A DNA stretch of 64,000 bases from contig CM072159.1 in the NCBI GenBank assembly GCA_036850595.1, positions 28,812,280 to 28,876,279 on the forward strand. Reading direction: 5' to 3'. How positions within the stretch are numbered: position 1 is the stretch's first letter; each line of letters starts with the position of its first letter. The translations under genes and the position numbers were made by a program. Origin of the DNA: Rhyacichthys aspro (Eukaryota; Chordata; Actinopteri; Gobiiformes; Rhyacichthyidae). The notes beneath the pieces are model-generated. The model was given only the letters and a program-made list of their open reading frames with translations, did no database searches and was not told where the DNA came from. Positions 35,701 through 47,789 of the stretch are shown here, one piece after another.

Positions 35701-38632
35701 TTTCTGCTGTCCCACTGCTGTAATCAGAGGGAAATGATTCAATAAGAAAGCATTAATGATGTCATCCTAATAATAACATTTGTTAAGAATAAACATAGGT
35801 ATCAAGCTTGCATACAACAAAGGGAAAATAGCTTGATGAAAACTCATTTCCACTAGGATATGAAAGCAGTATGAGGAGAAGTAGCCTTTCAAGGGTTGGA
35901 TGTAGGTAAAAAAAAGTGTTGTATCCTGCCAATGTGAACATCAACGAGACAATCCATCAGCTCCAAGTCAGTACAACAATATAACAATAACAGCAACCAA
36001 ATGAAATGAGGGTTTAGGAGTGACCGGGAGAGTCTGGAGAATAAACAGCATTAACACATCTTTACAACAGAAGAAAAGCAGTTTTAAATGACTTCTATTC
36101 TATTAACATATTAAAAGGGGAAAATGAAAGGGGTTACATGTCTTAAAAGCCACAAAATACACTTTTTTTCAATTTCCAAACTTTCAGAAAATTTAAACAG
36201 AACCAAAACTGCTCCTAATGTCTGAACTCATCATAAGCAGCTGAAAGCTCTGGCCCAGTTTACGCCCTGTGCCCTCAAACTGTGGCCACAGTGATCAAAA
36301 CTAATCCAGGCAATAGTCTGTCTACCCACAAGTAAGCTCTTGATTTGAAATATATACTTGTACATGACCCAAAGTATTAGATGTGTGCGGGAGCTGTTTT
36401 GACCAAATTTTGCCCAAAAAAAAAGGCTGAACCAATGTTTGAGCCAAAAAACTTAACTGTACTGTACTAAAATCAATACAAAGCAGTGTTGTCCCACTTG
36501 CATTCAGCTGTATGAGGTTCAACTGCATCCCAAAAGTCTATATCCACTTCATTACAACTGATTTGTAGTTGTGAACATATCTAAAAACCTTAGGGACAGA
36601 CCTCTGTGACAGTGAGCTCACTCAGAATACCATTAATTAATCTTATTTCAAGGTTTGTGCTACATCCTCTGTTCCGATACCTTATTCTGTTAGCGGAGCC
36701 AATCGTGTCAAAAAGCGTGATATGAGTCCTGTGAAGCAGCAAACAGACCCACTAAAGAAGAACGCTGAACTAAAGAGACAGTACAAGAGACTGGAACAAC
36801 ACAAATCAACCAATTCCCTACGGCTCCGGCTTCAACCGAGAAACCTTTAAGGTGCATTAAGATGTTTCCCACAGGTTCGCAGCTGCTGTTCAAAAGACAT
36901 TGTGCCAGGGTCTGGGACCTCTTGGTGAAAAGTTATTTAAAAGCCTCATAGAAAAGTAACAAATCACTCAAGGACCAAGCGCTCATTCAGTCATTTTTCT
37001 TTCAGTCTTCAAATGCATTTCAAGAATGCAGCCAAGTACAGTAGACTTGTGGGAAATAGTCAAAGCAATCCAAAAGAAACACTGTAAGTAAAGTGAATCT
37101 GCTCCAAAGACTAAAATTCAATAAGTTTATCTCTTAATTGAATGTATTTATCTCCTAATTCAATGCACTTAATGCACAAGAATTTCTGTTGTGCTGGAGA
37201 CAAACATTGGCTCATGGTTTAACCCTTGTTTAACCCTCGTCAAAAGTAGAAATAATAGTCAACTCAAAGAAACCCCGATTGATTGTTGTCAGTTTCACTT
37301 TTTTCACATTTCTTTTCAGATAAGTTTAACTTTGCTGTAATGTGGCTGCCTTTACAAATCCTTTGACCTTACTTGACAAACTTTTCCCCCCTTTTTGTCA
37401 CATGTATTCTTTTTATAAACTACGTCTAGTGTATTGTGAGGTGCTTGCTTTGTAGACTTGACTTTGACCGCACACAAAGGTAAACATTGCATTATGGGCA
37501 ACACGACTCTACTGTAGTGAGATCAGGATGCTGTGATTGTTGTGGGCAATGTAAAAGCTCTTTTAAAGAAAAGATAAATTGGCAGAGGTGACTAGCATTA
37601 GTAAAAATAACTGAAAAAAACCCAGCATACAATATGATTAGACCTGTAATTAGTCAATCAGTCTGTCCTCATGGTAAACACTCTATAACCCACCTTCACC
37701 CCAGCTCCTCCTTTTGTTTGATGTCATTTTAGCTTGTTTCATTGGTACTTGCTCCAATCTGTTTCCTCTGGTTCTTATCGCTGCTCTTTCTGTCTGAGCC
37801 TTTCCTCGTACGCACATAGAAAAGCAGGGACACACACATCAACAATTAAAAACTTTAACTGAACGATATTTAGCATAAAACTGTGCTGATCGGCAATAAT
37901 CCTGACCACTGTTAATAAACGAGATCATCACGACATTCAAATGTAAAGTGCAAGGTTCAAGGTGAAAAAAATGTGCTTCTAATAGGATTTAATGTGCATC
38001 AACAATGTAATGTCAATGTGAAGTCAAATATGACGTGAATGAATATTGCAGCACAGACCCATACAGACAGAAAAAGTAGGATTACTGCACAAATAAAGTA
38101 CTTAACAACAATGTACTCAAATGAGGGCCCAGGAAATCTGTTTGAAACAAAAAATAAGGCTCTAGTGTTTCTTTTTGTAAAAACATACAGAGAATCATCG
38201 GTGTTTTAATCTAAGGTCGAGACAACCTCATGTGAGCAACAGCTTATCACTGCCTTCATTTTGCCGTTATTTATTTGACAGAAATGAACAAAAAATGAGA
38301 AAAGTTTTTGTCCCGTCCAGCAGTGAACACTCAGAGCGCTAATCTGAAGGACTTTTGTGCCAAATAGAAAGTTTGCTCTGCCAAGAAGATTCAGCTCTAC
38401 TCTTGCCACAAAGTCTGGTTTTCTGTTTTTTAATGATTATAAACCAGACATGAACGATGATGGAGAGGAGTGGGAGAGAAGAGAGGGATGAAGAGAAACA
38501 GTGACATAAACTACATTTACAAAAAATAATAAAATTTACCAAAAAATAATAAAAAATAGGCGTTGAACATCATAAAAACTGTAATAAAAATTGCAGCTGA
38601 AGTAAATAAACAACATTGTGCAAAAAAGAAAC
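35701..38632. other. Upstream DNA of sox5, nothing recognised
   Basis: AT-rich sequence, no supported gene. Open frames are short and on both strands. Confidence 0.5.
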
Positions 38633-39046
38633 TAACACTTTATAATAACTACTTATTAATAAGCATCAGCGATCATTTATAAAGCATTAATCCAACACTG
38701 AGAGCCATCGCTTTGTTATTAACATGTTATTAATGTCCTGAACATGTATCAGTAACAAAAAGATCCCGGTGTAATGCTTTGGTTTGTCCCTTGTCCAATA
38801 AAGGACTTTAAATGCAGCCAGAGTGCTTTGGGTCTTTTTGTTGTTGGCCCCATTGTCTACAGTGCAACCATTTTGAAAAAGAAGAGTCTGATTTCATTGA
38901 CTTTTTGAATTATTAATAATCTTTTAGTCTTGAATACCAAACTTGTGATTGTATGTGATGACATTTCAGCATCCATAAACAATTTATTTTATTAACTTAG
39001 ATTTAATAATGCTTCGCCACTGCTTTATAGATGTTATAAAGTGTTA
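38633..39046. mobile_element. MITE with TAACACTTTATAA terminal inverted repeats
   Basis: Left end TAACACTTTATAATAACTAC and right end, read inward, TAACACTTTATAACATC form an inverted pair of about 13 bases. The interior carries TTATTAATAAGCATC and AAAGCATTAATCC words characteristic of an abundant fish MITE type. No coding capacity. The target duplication is not clear. Confidence 0.65.
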
Positions 39047-39299
39047 CCCAATTACAATCAGAGGCTACACAAAACAACCATCAGAGGCACTGTCTGGTTG
39101 TGAATGTGTGAGTTTTCCTGGGATTTCCACAGGATTTAAGAGAGTTACTGTAAAATAAGTTTCATCTGAGGTTGTATTTATCTTCTACTAAGGTTTATAA
39201 TTTCTCCTCATGTTGCGTTATGAAGTTACACAGAGTTTGCAGCGGTCCTCTCCAGCTCAAGTGTTGATAAAGTGTGAGAAGCCCATGTTTGTGTGCGAG

Positions 39300-39764
39300 C
39301 TGGACCTGAGGAAGGGGGCAGCAATGAGCCCTGTGGTCACACGTCCCGCCCCTTCACGCTCTCTCTTTCTCTCCTCCTCACACACACCACACACACACAC
39401 ACTACAAACACACGCCACACACACACACGCTCCGAGCGCGAGGAGAAGGAGCCCGTGCTGCTGGCCCTTTAAGAGCGGAGCCTCGATGAGACTGCTTCCA
39501 GCGAGGGAGGGAGAAAGAGGAGGGCCGGCTCTGAGCGGAGGGACAGACCGAGGCTGAGCGGGAGGGTGAGAGGAGAGAGAGGACAGAGACGCGCACAGAG
39601 CCAAAGAGAGAGAGGAAGAGAGAGAGGAGCGGCGGCAGCGCGCGTGAGAGGTTCAAGGATCACTTCTATCCCGTCTTGTTTTGGGGACACTAACCTTGTT
39701 CGTCTGAGCATTGTGGGACTGTTTTATGTTGTTGTTGTCGAGAGAAACGGACCCTTACTCCAGC
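39300..39764 (+). promoter_or_regulatory. sox5: sox5 proximal promoter and 5' untranslated region
   Basis: A GC-rich and CpG-bearing stretch with a CA-rich tract (39386-39430) is followed by a strongly GA-rich leader (39500-39645) directly upstream of the sox5 start codon. No TATA box is evident, and the transcription start cannot be placed from sequence; something near 39430-39500 is plausible. The leader contains a 23-codon upstream frame (39486-39557). In the sox5 frame it contains a stop TGA at 39705-39707 and an extra ATG at 39726 in a weak context. Confidence 0.6.
39486..39557 (+). other. Upstream open reading frame in the sox5 leader
   Basis: ATG at 39486 followed by 22 more codons and TGA at 39555-39557, all before the sox5 start at 39765. 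If the transcript starts 5' of 39486 this frame could dampen translation of the main frame. The short arginine- and glycine-rich product has no recognised function. Confidence 0.35.
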
Positions 39765-39802
39765 ATGCTCACTGAGCCTGAGCTACCTCAGGAGTGTAAC
39801 AG
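39765..39802 (+). CDS. sox5: sox5 coding exon 1 (long-isoform N-terminus)
   Basis: Encodes MLTEPELPQECN plus two bases of an Arg codon and ends CAG|GTACGT, a near-consensus splice donor at 39803. Joined to exon 2 (first base G at 54551) it reads ...[13 protein letters not shown]. The human long SOX5 isoform starts [21 protein letters not shown], so length, phase and residues agree. SOX5 is a nuclear SoxD HMG-box transcription factor without its own activation domain. With SOX6 it supports SOX9 in chondrogenesis, and in fish it affects pigment-cell fate. The start at 39765 is chosen by homology and by A at -3; an in-frame ATG 13 codons upstream (39726) has T at -3 and is less likely. Confidence 0.93.
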
Positions 39803-40679
39803 GTACGTGACGCTTTTCCCACGCAGACACACACACTTTCACATGGACGTCTGATGACAGGGGACCGAGGACAGAGCGGGACAGAGAGGGGGACACAGAG
39901 GGGGACTGTCTGAAGTGGGATCGCTGTGTGGAGTCTTTAAGTTTAGTCCGGGGTGTGTGTGAGATGGGACAGAGTTGATCATTGACTACTTTGGGAGATA
40001 TCATATGCAAAGTCAGAGCACAGTAGGGTGATATTTGGATGATCCTGTGAGTTTTTTGTCCTCTTCAGTGTTTGTCTTCCCCCAAAACTTATCAGCGTGT
40101 TGATTTGGATCAGTCGACAAACTCTTCTAAACACTGGCGGAGAGTGTGTGTGTGTCACAGTGAGAGACGTGTGTGTGCTGAGTGTTTGTGACTCAAACTT
40201 AGGAGTGTGATCCTCCGCTCTGCCACACAAAGCTAAAGTACACATTTGTTTAAATAGACTGGACTTTGTCAAAACTGCTTTGTGTTTCAATTCCGAGTTA
40301 AATTCTCCAGTGACTATAAAAAAACAAAGTAAAACATAGACATTTATCCCAATCTTTTTGACTGAAAATAGGAAAATGACACAAAAGAACAATATAAAAA
40401 GAGAAATGAATCTGTGGATGAATGAAGGCTCACATTAAAATCCGGTTTAGGATCGAGGAGTGTTTTCTTGAACATTTGCCTCAGCTCTTGGGCTCATCAG
40501 CTCTTACTTACTGCTCCTCACAACTTTTCACACTCCAATCAACAAGTCCGAAAGCAACAAGAACAAGCCTCTGAACTGATCTCTCTAAATGTTTACACCC
40601 TTTGCTATTTTTACAATTCTCTCATGATTTATTTTTCCCTTAATCCAAATTCAATGCTTCTAATCCTATTGTAGGCAGC

Positions 40680-41250
40680 ATGCTGTTGTTGTTATTATTA
40701 TTGTGCGTCTTATGCTAATGTTAATCTCGGAGCGCTCCTGTGATGTTTTTTTTTTTTTTTCCTTTTTTTGCGGGGCCTTCTTCATTTAGAGGTGTGAACC
40801 CTCTAACCTTGCCCCTTTTCCCCCAAACGCTGTCAACATGAGTGGCTTTCTGCCTGTGGAATAATAGCTGTTTGATGCTAATGCCACCAGAGACAGATTA
40901 TGTTATAATACCCAGCCTTTTAATATTAACACTCATACACTCACACACACTCGGCCGACTGACTTTTATTGCATTAAATTGTGCGTGTGTGTTTTTTTTT
41001 TCTGCGCGATGAAACTAATCTTTTGTTCAGGGGTCGGGGAGGGGGGATTGAAGCCCTTGATTTAAAAGCACATGGTGAAAATTTTTTGAATAAATCCGAC
41101 AAAGTGGTGGAGGAGAGTGAGAGAAATAAAAGATAACAACAGCGAGGAGGAATTAAAAATTTAAAGGATTACACAGAAAAGCAGAATGTATGGAGATAAA
41201 TGCAGGGATTACAATGACTTAGGAGGAGAGCGCTTAAAACTCTTGCTTTC
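40680..41250. promoter_or_regulatory. Candidate intronic enhancer in sox5 intron 1
   Basis: A stretch of complex sequence close to the promoter with many homeodomain- and SOX-like words: CTAATGTTAATC near 40716, TAATATTAAC near 40920, GAAACTAATCTTTTGTTC at about 41011, AAAAGATAACAACAGC near 41128 and GGATTACA repeated near 41168 and 41204. Interrupted by T runs (40747-40768, 40991-41001). Inferred on motif density and position. Confidence 0.35.
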
Positions 41251-42137
41251 CAGTAATGCACTCCATCACTGGGACTCCGGCCGTGGGTGTGTGTATGTGT
41301 AAAAGGTGTGTGTGTGCTCGTATGTGGAGACAGGAGAGGGGTCCCTTCCTTTTCGCGATGTTGTCCAAACCGCCGTCGTCTGTTCTGTAAGTGTCCGCTT
41401 CTCTCCGTCTGTCCGTCCGCACTGCTTCATCTTTTTTTTTTTTTTTTTTCATTTACTTCCAAACTTCTCCGTCGTTTTCTCTTTTCAAAATCATCCCAAA
41501 CTTGGAGTCGGTCTTGTTTGTAGTTTGGCAGAGTTGCTTTAGAGAAAATATTTGTCAGATTTTGATGCATTTGTGGTACTTGGCTGTTTTTAAATGACTA
41601 AATGTGCAGCAGTTAAACCAGGATTTCTCTATATTATAAAGTGACAAATTGATTTTTATGTTATGATTAACATTTAGAGTCTTCTTCTCTTCACCGTAAA
41701 TGATTTTTTTTCACTCTTCTTATATGTTTTCGAGTGTTTTTTTGGCCCTCGAAAAGCATGAAAACTGTCCAGTCTTAAGCTGCACATAGTGGAAGCAGAC
41801 TGCCTTGCGCTAACACAGCTTCATCTGTTCACACAAACAGGCAGAAATATACACATAAAGAAGGCAACAGCCAAAGCAACCAGAAGATTGGAAAATAAAA
41901 AGGAGATGATGGAAGCAGGGGAAAAACAGTGTGGTCAAAGTGGCACGTTCCTCGTTGACGGACAGAGAGGAAAGCATTAGAAGAGTGAGAGTGACAAGTT
42001 GGGGGTGAGGTAAAAAAAAAAAAAAAAAAATGGAAAAAAGGGGGGGTTTGTGTTGTCGGTGTGGTGTTAAAGCAGTGCTGGATTTTCACACCCCTCCATT
42101 TGTCCCCTTTGGTTTATTGGGGTGTTTGTGTGTGAGC

Positions 42138-42174
42138 GAAGAAGAAGAAGAAGAAGAAGAAGAAGAAGAAGAAG
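42138..42174 (+). repeat. (GAA)n microsatellite
   Basis: Twelve uninterrupted GAA/AAG triplets within sox5 intron 1. A poly-A run lies about 100 bases upstream (about 42012-42030). Confidence 0.95.
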
Positions 42175-42224
42175 GGGGGCAGACAGTCAACAGTGCAATG
42201 TGTCAACACACTGAAGCACTGTTA

Positions 42225-42370
42225 AATCCAATCTGACGTGACTTACGCCGCGCCGCCAGCAACAAGGACGGCATCGGCGGCCCGCAGGAGCTCGCTTAAT
42301 TTCATCACGGCAAAGTGTGCTTTTATTATCGTTACTTATTTATGTGCGACGGAGACGATCGCTGAGTCTT
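42225..42370. promoter_or_regulatory. Candidate conserved intronic element
   Basis: Compact CpG-bearing island (GCCGCGCCGCC near 42247, CGGCGGCCCGC near 42276) running into CTTAATTTCATCACGG and a CGACGGAGACGATCGC motif near 42348. It stands out against AT-rich intron sequence and is listed on composition only. Confidence 0.3.
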
Positions 42371-43009
42371 TACTTCACTGGAGGACAACTCTTTTTCTCT
42401 CTGTGTCAGCTCCAGCAAACCATTTCATCACAGTCAATTGATCTACTGTATTTAAATACATGATATACAGCATTTTACACAAGTATGTTAATATTAGCCC
42501 AAGCTGTAAATTGCAATAACAACATGTGATAAGTACTGCTTCTTAGGCGTTTGACTGATGCCTCTCTGGTTTCCCATTCTTCATAAGTAATGTTTATTTT
42601 AATTATTATCAGAGACATGCTTCGTGATTTAAAGCACGCTGTATCGCTTTTCAGGATGTACACACTAAAGGAGACAAATGCTGCTGCAAACTCACATATA
42701 ACTGTCACCTCATTAAATATCGCTCATTATATTCTTGATATATTTATGTTAATCAGTGTTTCTTAGTGGAGTATCTGGTGAACAGGGTGCACTTTGTCTT
42801 TAAAAGAAGGGCTCGTCTTATGTTTTATGTCAAGAACTCGTCAAAATAAACTCAAGGCTCTTACTTTAATGATTTTCAAGCTCCATATTTTGAGGTAAAA
42901 AGTTCCGTAGCTTGTTCTGATGATAAAAACTTGTGCGAGCAGTGGCAGTGTCGCTCATGTCGAAGCCCGATTAAAGCGCTGAAGGGAAAAAAGAGTGACT
43001 GGAGTAATT

Positions 43010-43345
43010 GAGTAGAGTGTCCGTGCTCTGCAAACTAATGCGCCACTCCGGCCCCGTCTTCCCCTGTGGCCCTGTCCCGGCCCCCCATCCTCCTACTCCA
43101 CCCCTCCCTCCTCTCTCTCTGTGCGCGCCCCCCACCGCCGCCGCCACCACCTCGGACTGGAGGCCATTGTCTGGGCCATATTGTCTGTCCCCAGAGAGCC
43201 TTGATAACCGTGTCTCCATCTATGGAGCGAGAGGGGGGCCGCGCAGCAAAGGCAAAAAAGAAAGAGCGACACACAGTAGAGAAAAATACCAGAGGAGAAA
43301 GCTCCAAAACCCCCTTCACTTCCTCACCCCCGAGATCAGCTGACC
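43010..43345. promoter_or_regulatory. GC-rich intronic island, possible alternative promoter or enhancer
   Basis: The strongest GC-rich, C-rich stretch inside intron 1 (43045-43160), followed by two direct ATTGTCTG words (43166-43173 and 43180-43187, 14 bases apart) and CCTTGATAACCG. Open frames of 106-114 residues on both strands reflect composition. SOX5 genes are known to use several promoters, so an internal start is possible, but no initiator or exon can be defined. Confidence 0.3.
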
Positions 43346-43948
43346 CGCGCCACAAGCCAATCAGGAGAGGGCTTTTTGTTGTTGTTTATGTGTTAGGAGT
43401 GATGGGGTAAAAAAAAGTGCGTTTGAGGAGAAGAGACACACACAGAAAGCGCTAACGAGAGTCTGGTCATATGACGTGAGGTCACAGGGGAGGGGTCAAA
43501 GGTCAGGCTGAGGTATGACATTGTCAACAGAGCAGCGGCGTGCGTCTCTGTCCCACAGGTCACTCTACTGCTGCCAAAATCATTTACTCGTCCCGCTGTA
43601 GTCTGCTTTAGGGTTTTGCCTTTTCACTCTTGTTTCCTCTTTTCTCATAAGACTTAACATAATGGACTCAGAGTATCCCATAATGCATCATGAAAAGCCG
43701 GGATCGACCAATAGGCACTAACCAGGCCATAAATATATATGTAATCATGGATGTGCTAAAGAAAAAAGGCTGAAATATATGAAAGATCGGAGGAAAAATA
43801 TGACTTTTAAATGGAGACAGAGCATTGATTTCTGCACAAGCCATGTCCATAGGCACTTTCTTATAGTATATTAATAAAATACAGTTTATGGCCATGTCTT
43901 TTTGAGCCAAGATGGTTTAACAAGGCAATTCAGTGTGCATTTAATAAA

Positions 43949-44110
43949 TCAATGAAATCCTTTATTGTCATTGCACACAGTGGAATTAAAAAACGATGAT
44001 AATAGTAGAACATTAACTTTAAATTGAACGAGTAAGATAATATTAAACGGATAAAAAATAGATTAGGAAGACAAATATGGCAGCATCGGTTCAGAGCAGC
44101 TCGGGCAGTG
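43949..44110. repeat. Probable retroposon 3'-end fragment
   Basis: Opens with CAATGAAATCCTTTATTGTC and ATTGCACACAGTGG, which read on the other strand resembles the TGCAATGACAATAAAGG-type ends of common fish LINE families. The rest is AT-rich and undiagnostic. Confidence 0.4.
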
Positions 44111-44407
44111 ACAGTACAAAGTGACTTAAGAGCTGCAGCAGACAAGAGTGACGGAGGCCAGACTCTGTTTGTATGACTTTTTAGCTCTGAAGCATCAGCC
44201 AGGCAGGATTAAGTGGAAAAAAATAGTTAGAAACGGACATTTAAGTGCAATTATAAGGAATTATGATAAAGTTAAGAAAACAAGCAAGGGTTTGGGGTGG
44301 GCAAACACAAAAACAAAACCTCCCTCTGTTACTGTAGTGAGGAGGGGGTCATGAATGAGTGAGTTTGGACACAGCCCTTGTCACATGTGCCTCTGTCGCT
44401 GCCTTCA

Positions 44408-44431
44408 CTCTTCTTCTTCTTCTTCTTCTTC
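44408..44431 (+). repeat. (CTT)n microsatellite
   Basis: About eight CTT triplets. Confidence 0.9.
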
Positions 44432-44529
44432 TCCTCCATCCATCAGTCCAGTCTTCTTGTCTTACACTAATCCCACTGTGTCGCCCCTTTTAAAAACACA
44501 CACACTCCTCTCCTCGTCCCCCCTCCATC

Positions 44530-45080
44530 CGTCCCGTCCACAATAGGAGACAGTGTTAGGAGCTCGGAGGTCCCTCTCGTCGCGCCACAATGAAAGCTCT
44601 GTGCTCGCAGGTAGAGGGCCGAAGATGGAGGGGAAGCGGAGGAAGGGAGGGGGGGTGACCATTTGGGCCGAGGTGGGACAGTTTCAAAGCGGAGGGAAAG
44701 AAAGAGGCCAGCTGGGAGTGTGCGTATCATTTATGTGCGAGTCAGGCCAAGTCGCTGACACCGAGACAAATGTTGGGACTCTTTTATGGATTGCTTCACA
44801 AAAAAATGCAGCTCCAATAAGAAGTCTCCGGCGCAACACAGTGTCCTGCGCTCAATAAACATAAAGCGGCGTCTCGGACTCGCAAACACCAGGGGAGCGG
44901 GCCGCCGTCCACCGGATGCACTTCTCTTCCCCTGTGGCTGTCTCCTCTCGTCCCCCCGCACCCACCCACTCTGCTGTTCTTCTTTCTCTCTGCATAGCTT
45001 TGTCTCCAGCAGCACTTGAGATTTTCCCACGAGTTGTCTCTCTTTGGTCTTTTTCTGATGAAGCACAGAGCAGCGCAGAA
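44530..45080. promoter_or_regulatory. Candidate conserved intronic element
   Basis: High-complexity island. The densest part (44750-44960) has TTTATGGATTGCTTCAC, CTCCAATAAGAAGTC and CAATAAACATAAAGCGG words surrounded by CpG dinucleotides. Open frames on both strands (77-111 residues) have no family resemblance. Listed as regulatory on composition and motif grounds. Confidence 0.35.
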
Positions 45081-46059
45081 GCCCGAAGTTAGCATTTTTT
45101 ACTTATTTGTCTTTGAGTAAATTTTCCATCCAGACTTAAACTGTCAGCGGTGGTCATCCTTAAGAAACCAACATAGCTCTGTACAATAAGGCTCTATTTC
45201 GGGGATTAAAATGGCTATTATTATATTTAAATATATTAATACGTTGCAGTAACCCATTGTTGCAGACTCGGTATTACTTACAGTTACCCTATTAGGCCTT
45301 GAATATGACAAATTTTATTAATCATCCCCTTTGAATGCACAACCGCTTCATATCCCTTAAGCCCCGCCCCCATTTTTTATCCTATAGGAAGCAACACAAC
45401 TTAAGTAAGAATAAATTCTTATTAAATCATGTCCCATTTGTGATTTATGTCTTTTTTCCTTATATTTGATTTTCACTGTGTCATGTCAAAGTCGCTAAAA
45501 CATTCAAAACTGTCAGATGGTTTTAACCAATCACGTTTTATGATTCATCTGACGGGAAAACCAATCTAATGAGCTGTTGGCAAAAGTGTTGTTCATTTGT
45601 GGCTTTATCCTTCCTGTTTTTGGCTCCAAATGATATCATTTCCAGAACATGGTGGTGGGAGACGTGCGTTATTGTTTTTGAATGACATGGGCTGAGATTA
45701 CAGTGTCAATTACCCATAATATGAGTTTCATTTGGTTTATCATTTTGGAAAGATAAAGTTATGGTACATCTAGTTCTACCTTCTTTTATGTTGGCACTTG
45801 AATGAGCACCTATAGTTATAAATGCTTGGAAATGCTAGGTAGAAAATGGCAAATTGTAGATATTATAACAGTAAACTGATGTAACTCAAAAGGATGGGTT
45901 ACTTATTTGTGATTTTATACAATCGATAGCCAATTTGAAGTTGTTTTTAAAGGTTCCTTATCGTAAAGTGGTGGTGAAATAAGGTTGAAAAGAGGGAAAG
46001 ATAACCCAAAGAATGTGCAGTGATGTCTCTGCGGTGACTAAAGCTATGAGTGGATAAAG
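45081..46059. other. Intron 1 sequence, nothing recognised
   Basis: AT-rich intronic DNA without recognisable repeats or motif clusters. Confidence 0.5.
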
Positions 46060-46260
46060 ACAGAGGTAGTCCCAGAGGCGTCCTGCGTTTTGCCTTCCCC
46101 CCTTCTTTCCCCGCGTCTCCGAACACAGATGACTGTTCCTCCGCTGCGTGTGGATGATTAACAGCGGTGACTTTAGGTTGTGTGTCATTGCCTTTTGTGG
46201 TGGAGCTGGACAGGAAGCACGGTCCTGGCTGTCGGCAGTCAATTTAGGGCAGCGCACAGA
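46060..46260. promoter_or_regulatory. Candidate conserved intronic element (weak)
   Basis: GC-balanced island with GTGGATGATTAACAGCGG at about 46149 and a CTGTCGGCAGTCAATTTAGG stretch near 46229, followed by a GT-rich tract (46268-46283). Evidence is composition only. Confidence 0.25.
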
Positions 46261-47789
46261 GGATGCTTTGTGTGTGTGTGTGCTGGGTGTGTCTGTGGAG
46301 GGCTGTACAGGCAGGAGTGTGTTCACATTTTCTCCCCGTTACACACTGCGGACTGAGGGAAAGTCACTGGGAAACAGCTAAATTTACATCAGTCATACAA
46401 GGAAGCAGTTATAACTTGTTGTTTGGTGTTTTCTTAATATTCAAAGTGAGTTTTTTTGCGGGATTACACAGGGGACTTGTTGATAACTCGGTCCATTACA
46501 TGTTAAAGGGAATATTAAACAGCACCAGTGCATTATTGTTAAAAATCTGACCATACAGCTTACAGTTACTTTGATCTATGACTTCAGACATCATCTTTTT
46601 ACATCCAGTTGGCGGAAAGATACAGAGCTTGATGCAGAGATTGATGCTTTTGGGTTTATTCTTTAACAATGTTTTTTTTTTTTTTTGTAAATGTCAAATC
46701 ATAACCGTCATTTCTCTATTTCTAACATAAGGCCTTGTATAAAAACATGTCTTTCTGTAAAGGGGTGTTATATCGCCATAAATGTAGTGGTCAGATGATT
46801 GTTCTCGGGCGTAGGAATAAAGTTTAACAATAGAGCTCTTGAGGCCAAAGTAAAGTGCATTGCTCTTTCGTTAAGATTTAAATTGTCTTTCTGTAAATGG
46901 GCTTAACTTTGAGAACTTTATCATCAGGCTGCACTCTTTAATCTATTTCTTTCTCAGGGTCGCTGTAAATTAGATTTTCCTGTGGCTTTTTTAGCCATAA
47001 TAATATTTTTTAAACAGATACCCAAGACTTTTTAAGTATTCTTTACAAACTAATCACTTTAATAGTAGTATGTAGCAATATCTTACATTGTCTTGATGTA
47101 AAGAAGGCACTAGTTTAGGAACTGCTTCTCCACGGTCTTTGAAAAGCTTCACAGCAGTTCAGAAATGGGGCTCTGTAGATGCTTCTTTTGTGAGGAATTG
47201 TCTTAAATATGTAGTTCCCAAATATCAACAGGACTCAGTTTTTGAAAAAAAAAGAAAAGTATACAGCGTACTTGATGTGAAGCTCTACTGCTGCTTCCTC
47301 TCAACTGTGTATGGCAGTACCATTGACTGTCATCTAATAGACATAATAGACTATCCACAAGTACTCCATGCAACCTGAACCAGCACTTAAAGTACAGCCA
47401 ATACCCTTTAAGTAACATGTGGAATAACAACGATTGCCTTCTGGGTCCCCCCTTTACTTAATCCATCTCCATCCATCCGAGACGTTCTCCTGCCCCACTC
47501 TTCCCACTGTTCAAAAGCACAGCCTATAAATAGATATTAGGCAATATCCTTAAGATTGTGCCGAGTGAGAAGGAGAAAGAGGAGGAGGAGGGGGTAGAGA
47601 CGGAGCGACATTCTTACAAACAGCTGATTGTGTAAAGAGGGAACAGACCGTAAGACAACACCGGGGGGAAAACGTAAGGGGGACATGTTAAAATAAGTGT
47701 GTGACCCAGAGATAGGTTTTGAAAGCTGAAGAAATAAAGAGCGTGGCAGACATCAGGGAGAAAAAAAAGCCATGGCAATGAAGGGAGTG

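Noticed and set aside
39566..39775. 69-residue frame over the sox5 leader
   Set aside because: It lacks an ATG at its start (GTG), is Arg/Gly/Glu-rich from GA-rich DNA, and is out of frame with the sox5 start.
42138..42174. Short regular array as a CRISPR-like signal
   Set aside because: It is a simple GAA microsatellite with no spacers. The tandem arrays at 1970-2155 and 7080-7465 are likewise continuous minisatellites, not repeat-spacer arrays.
43008..43410. Pro-rich frames of 106-114 residues in intron 1
   Set aside because: Three frames on two strands overlap in a C-rich island. Residue content mirrors base composition and no domain is visible.
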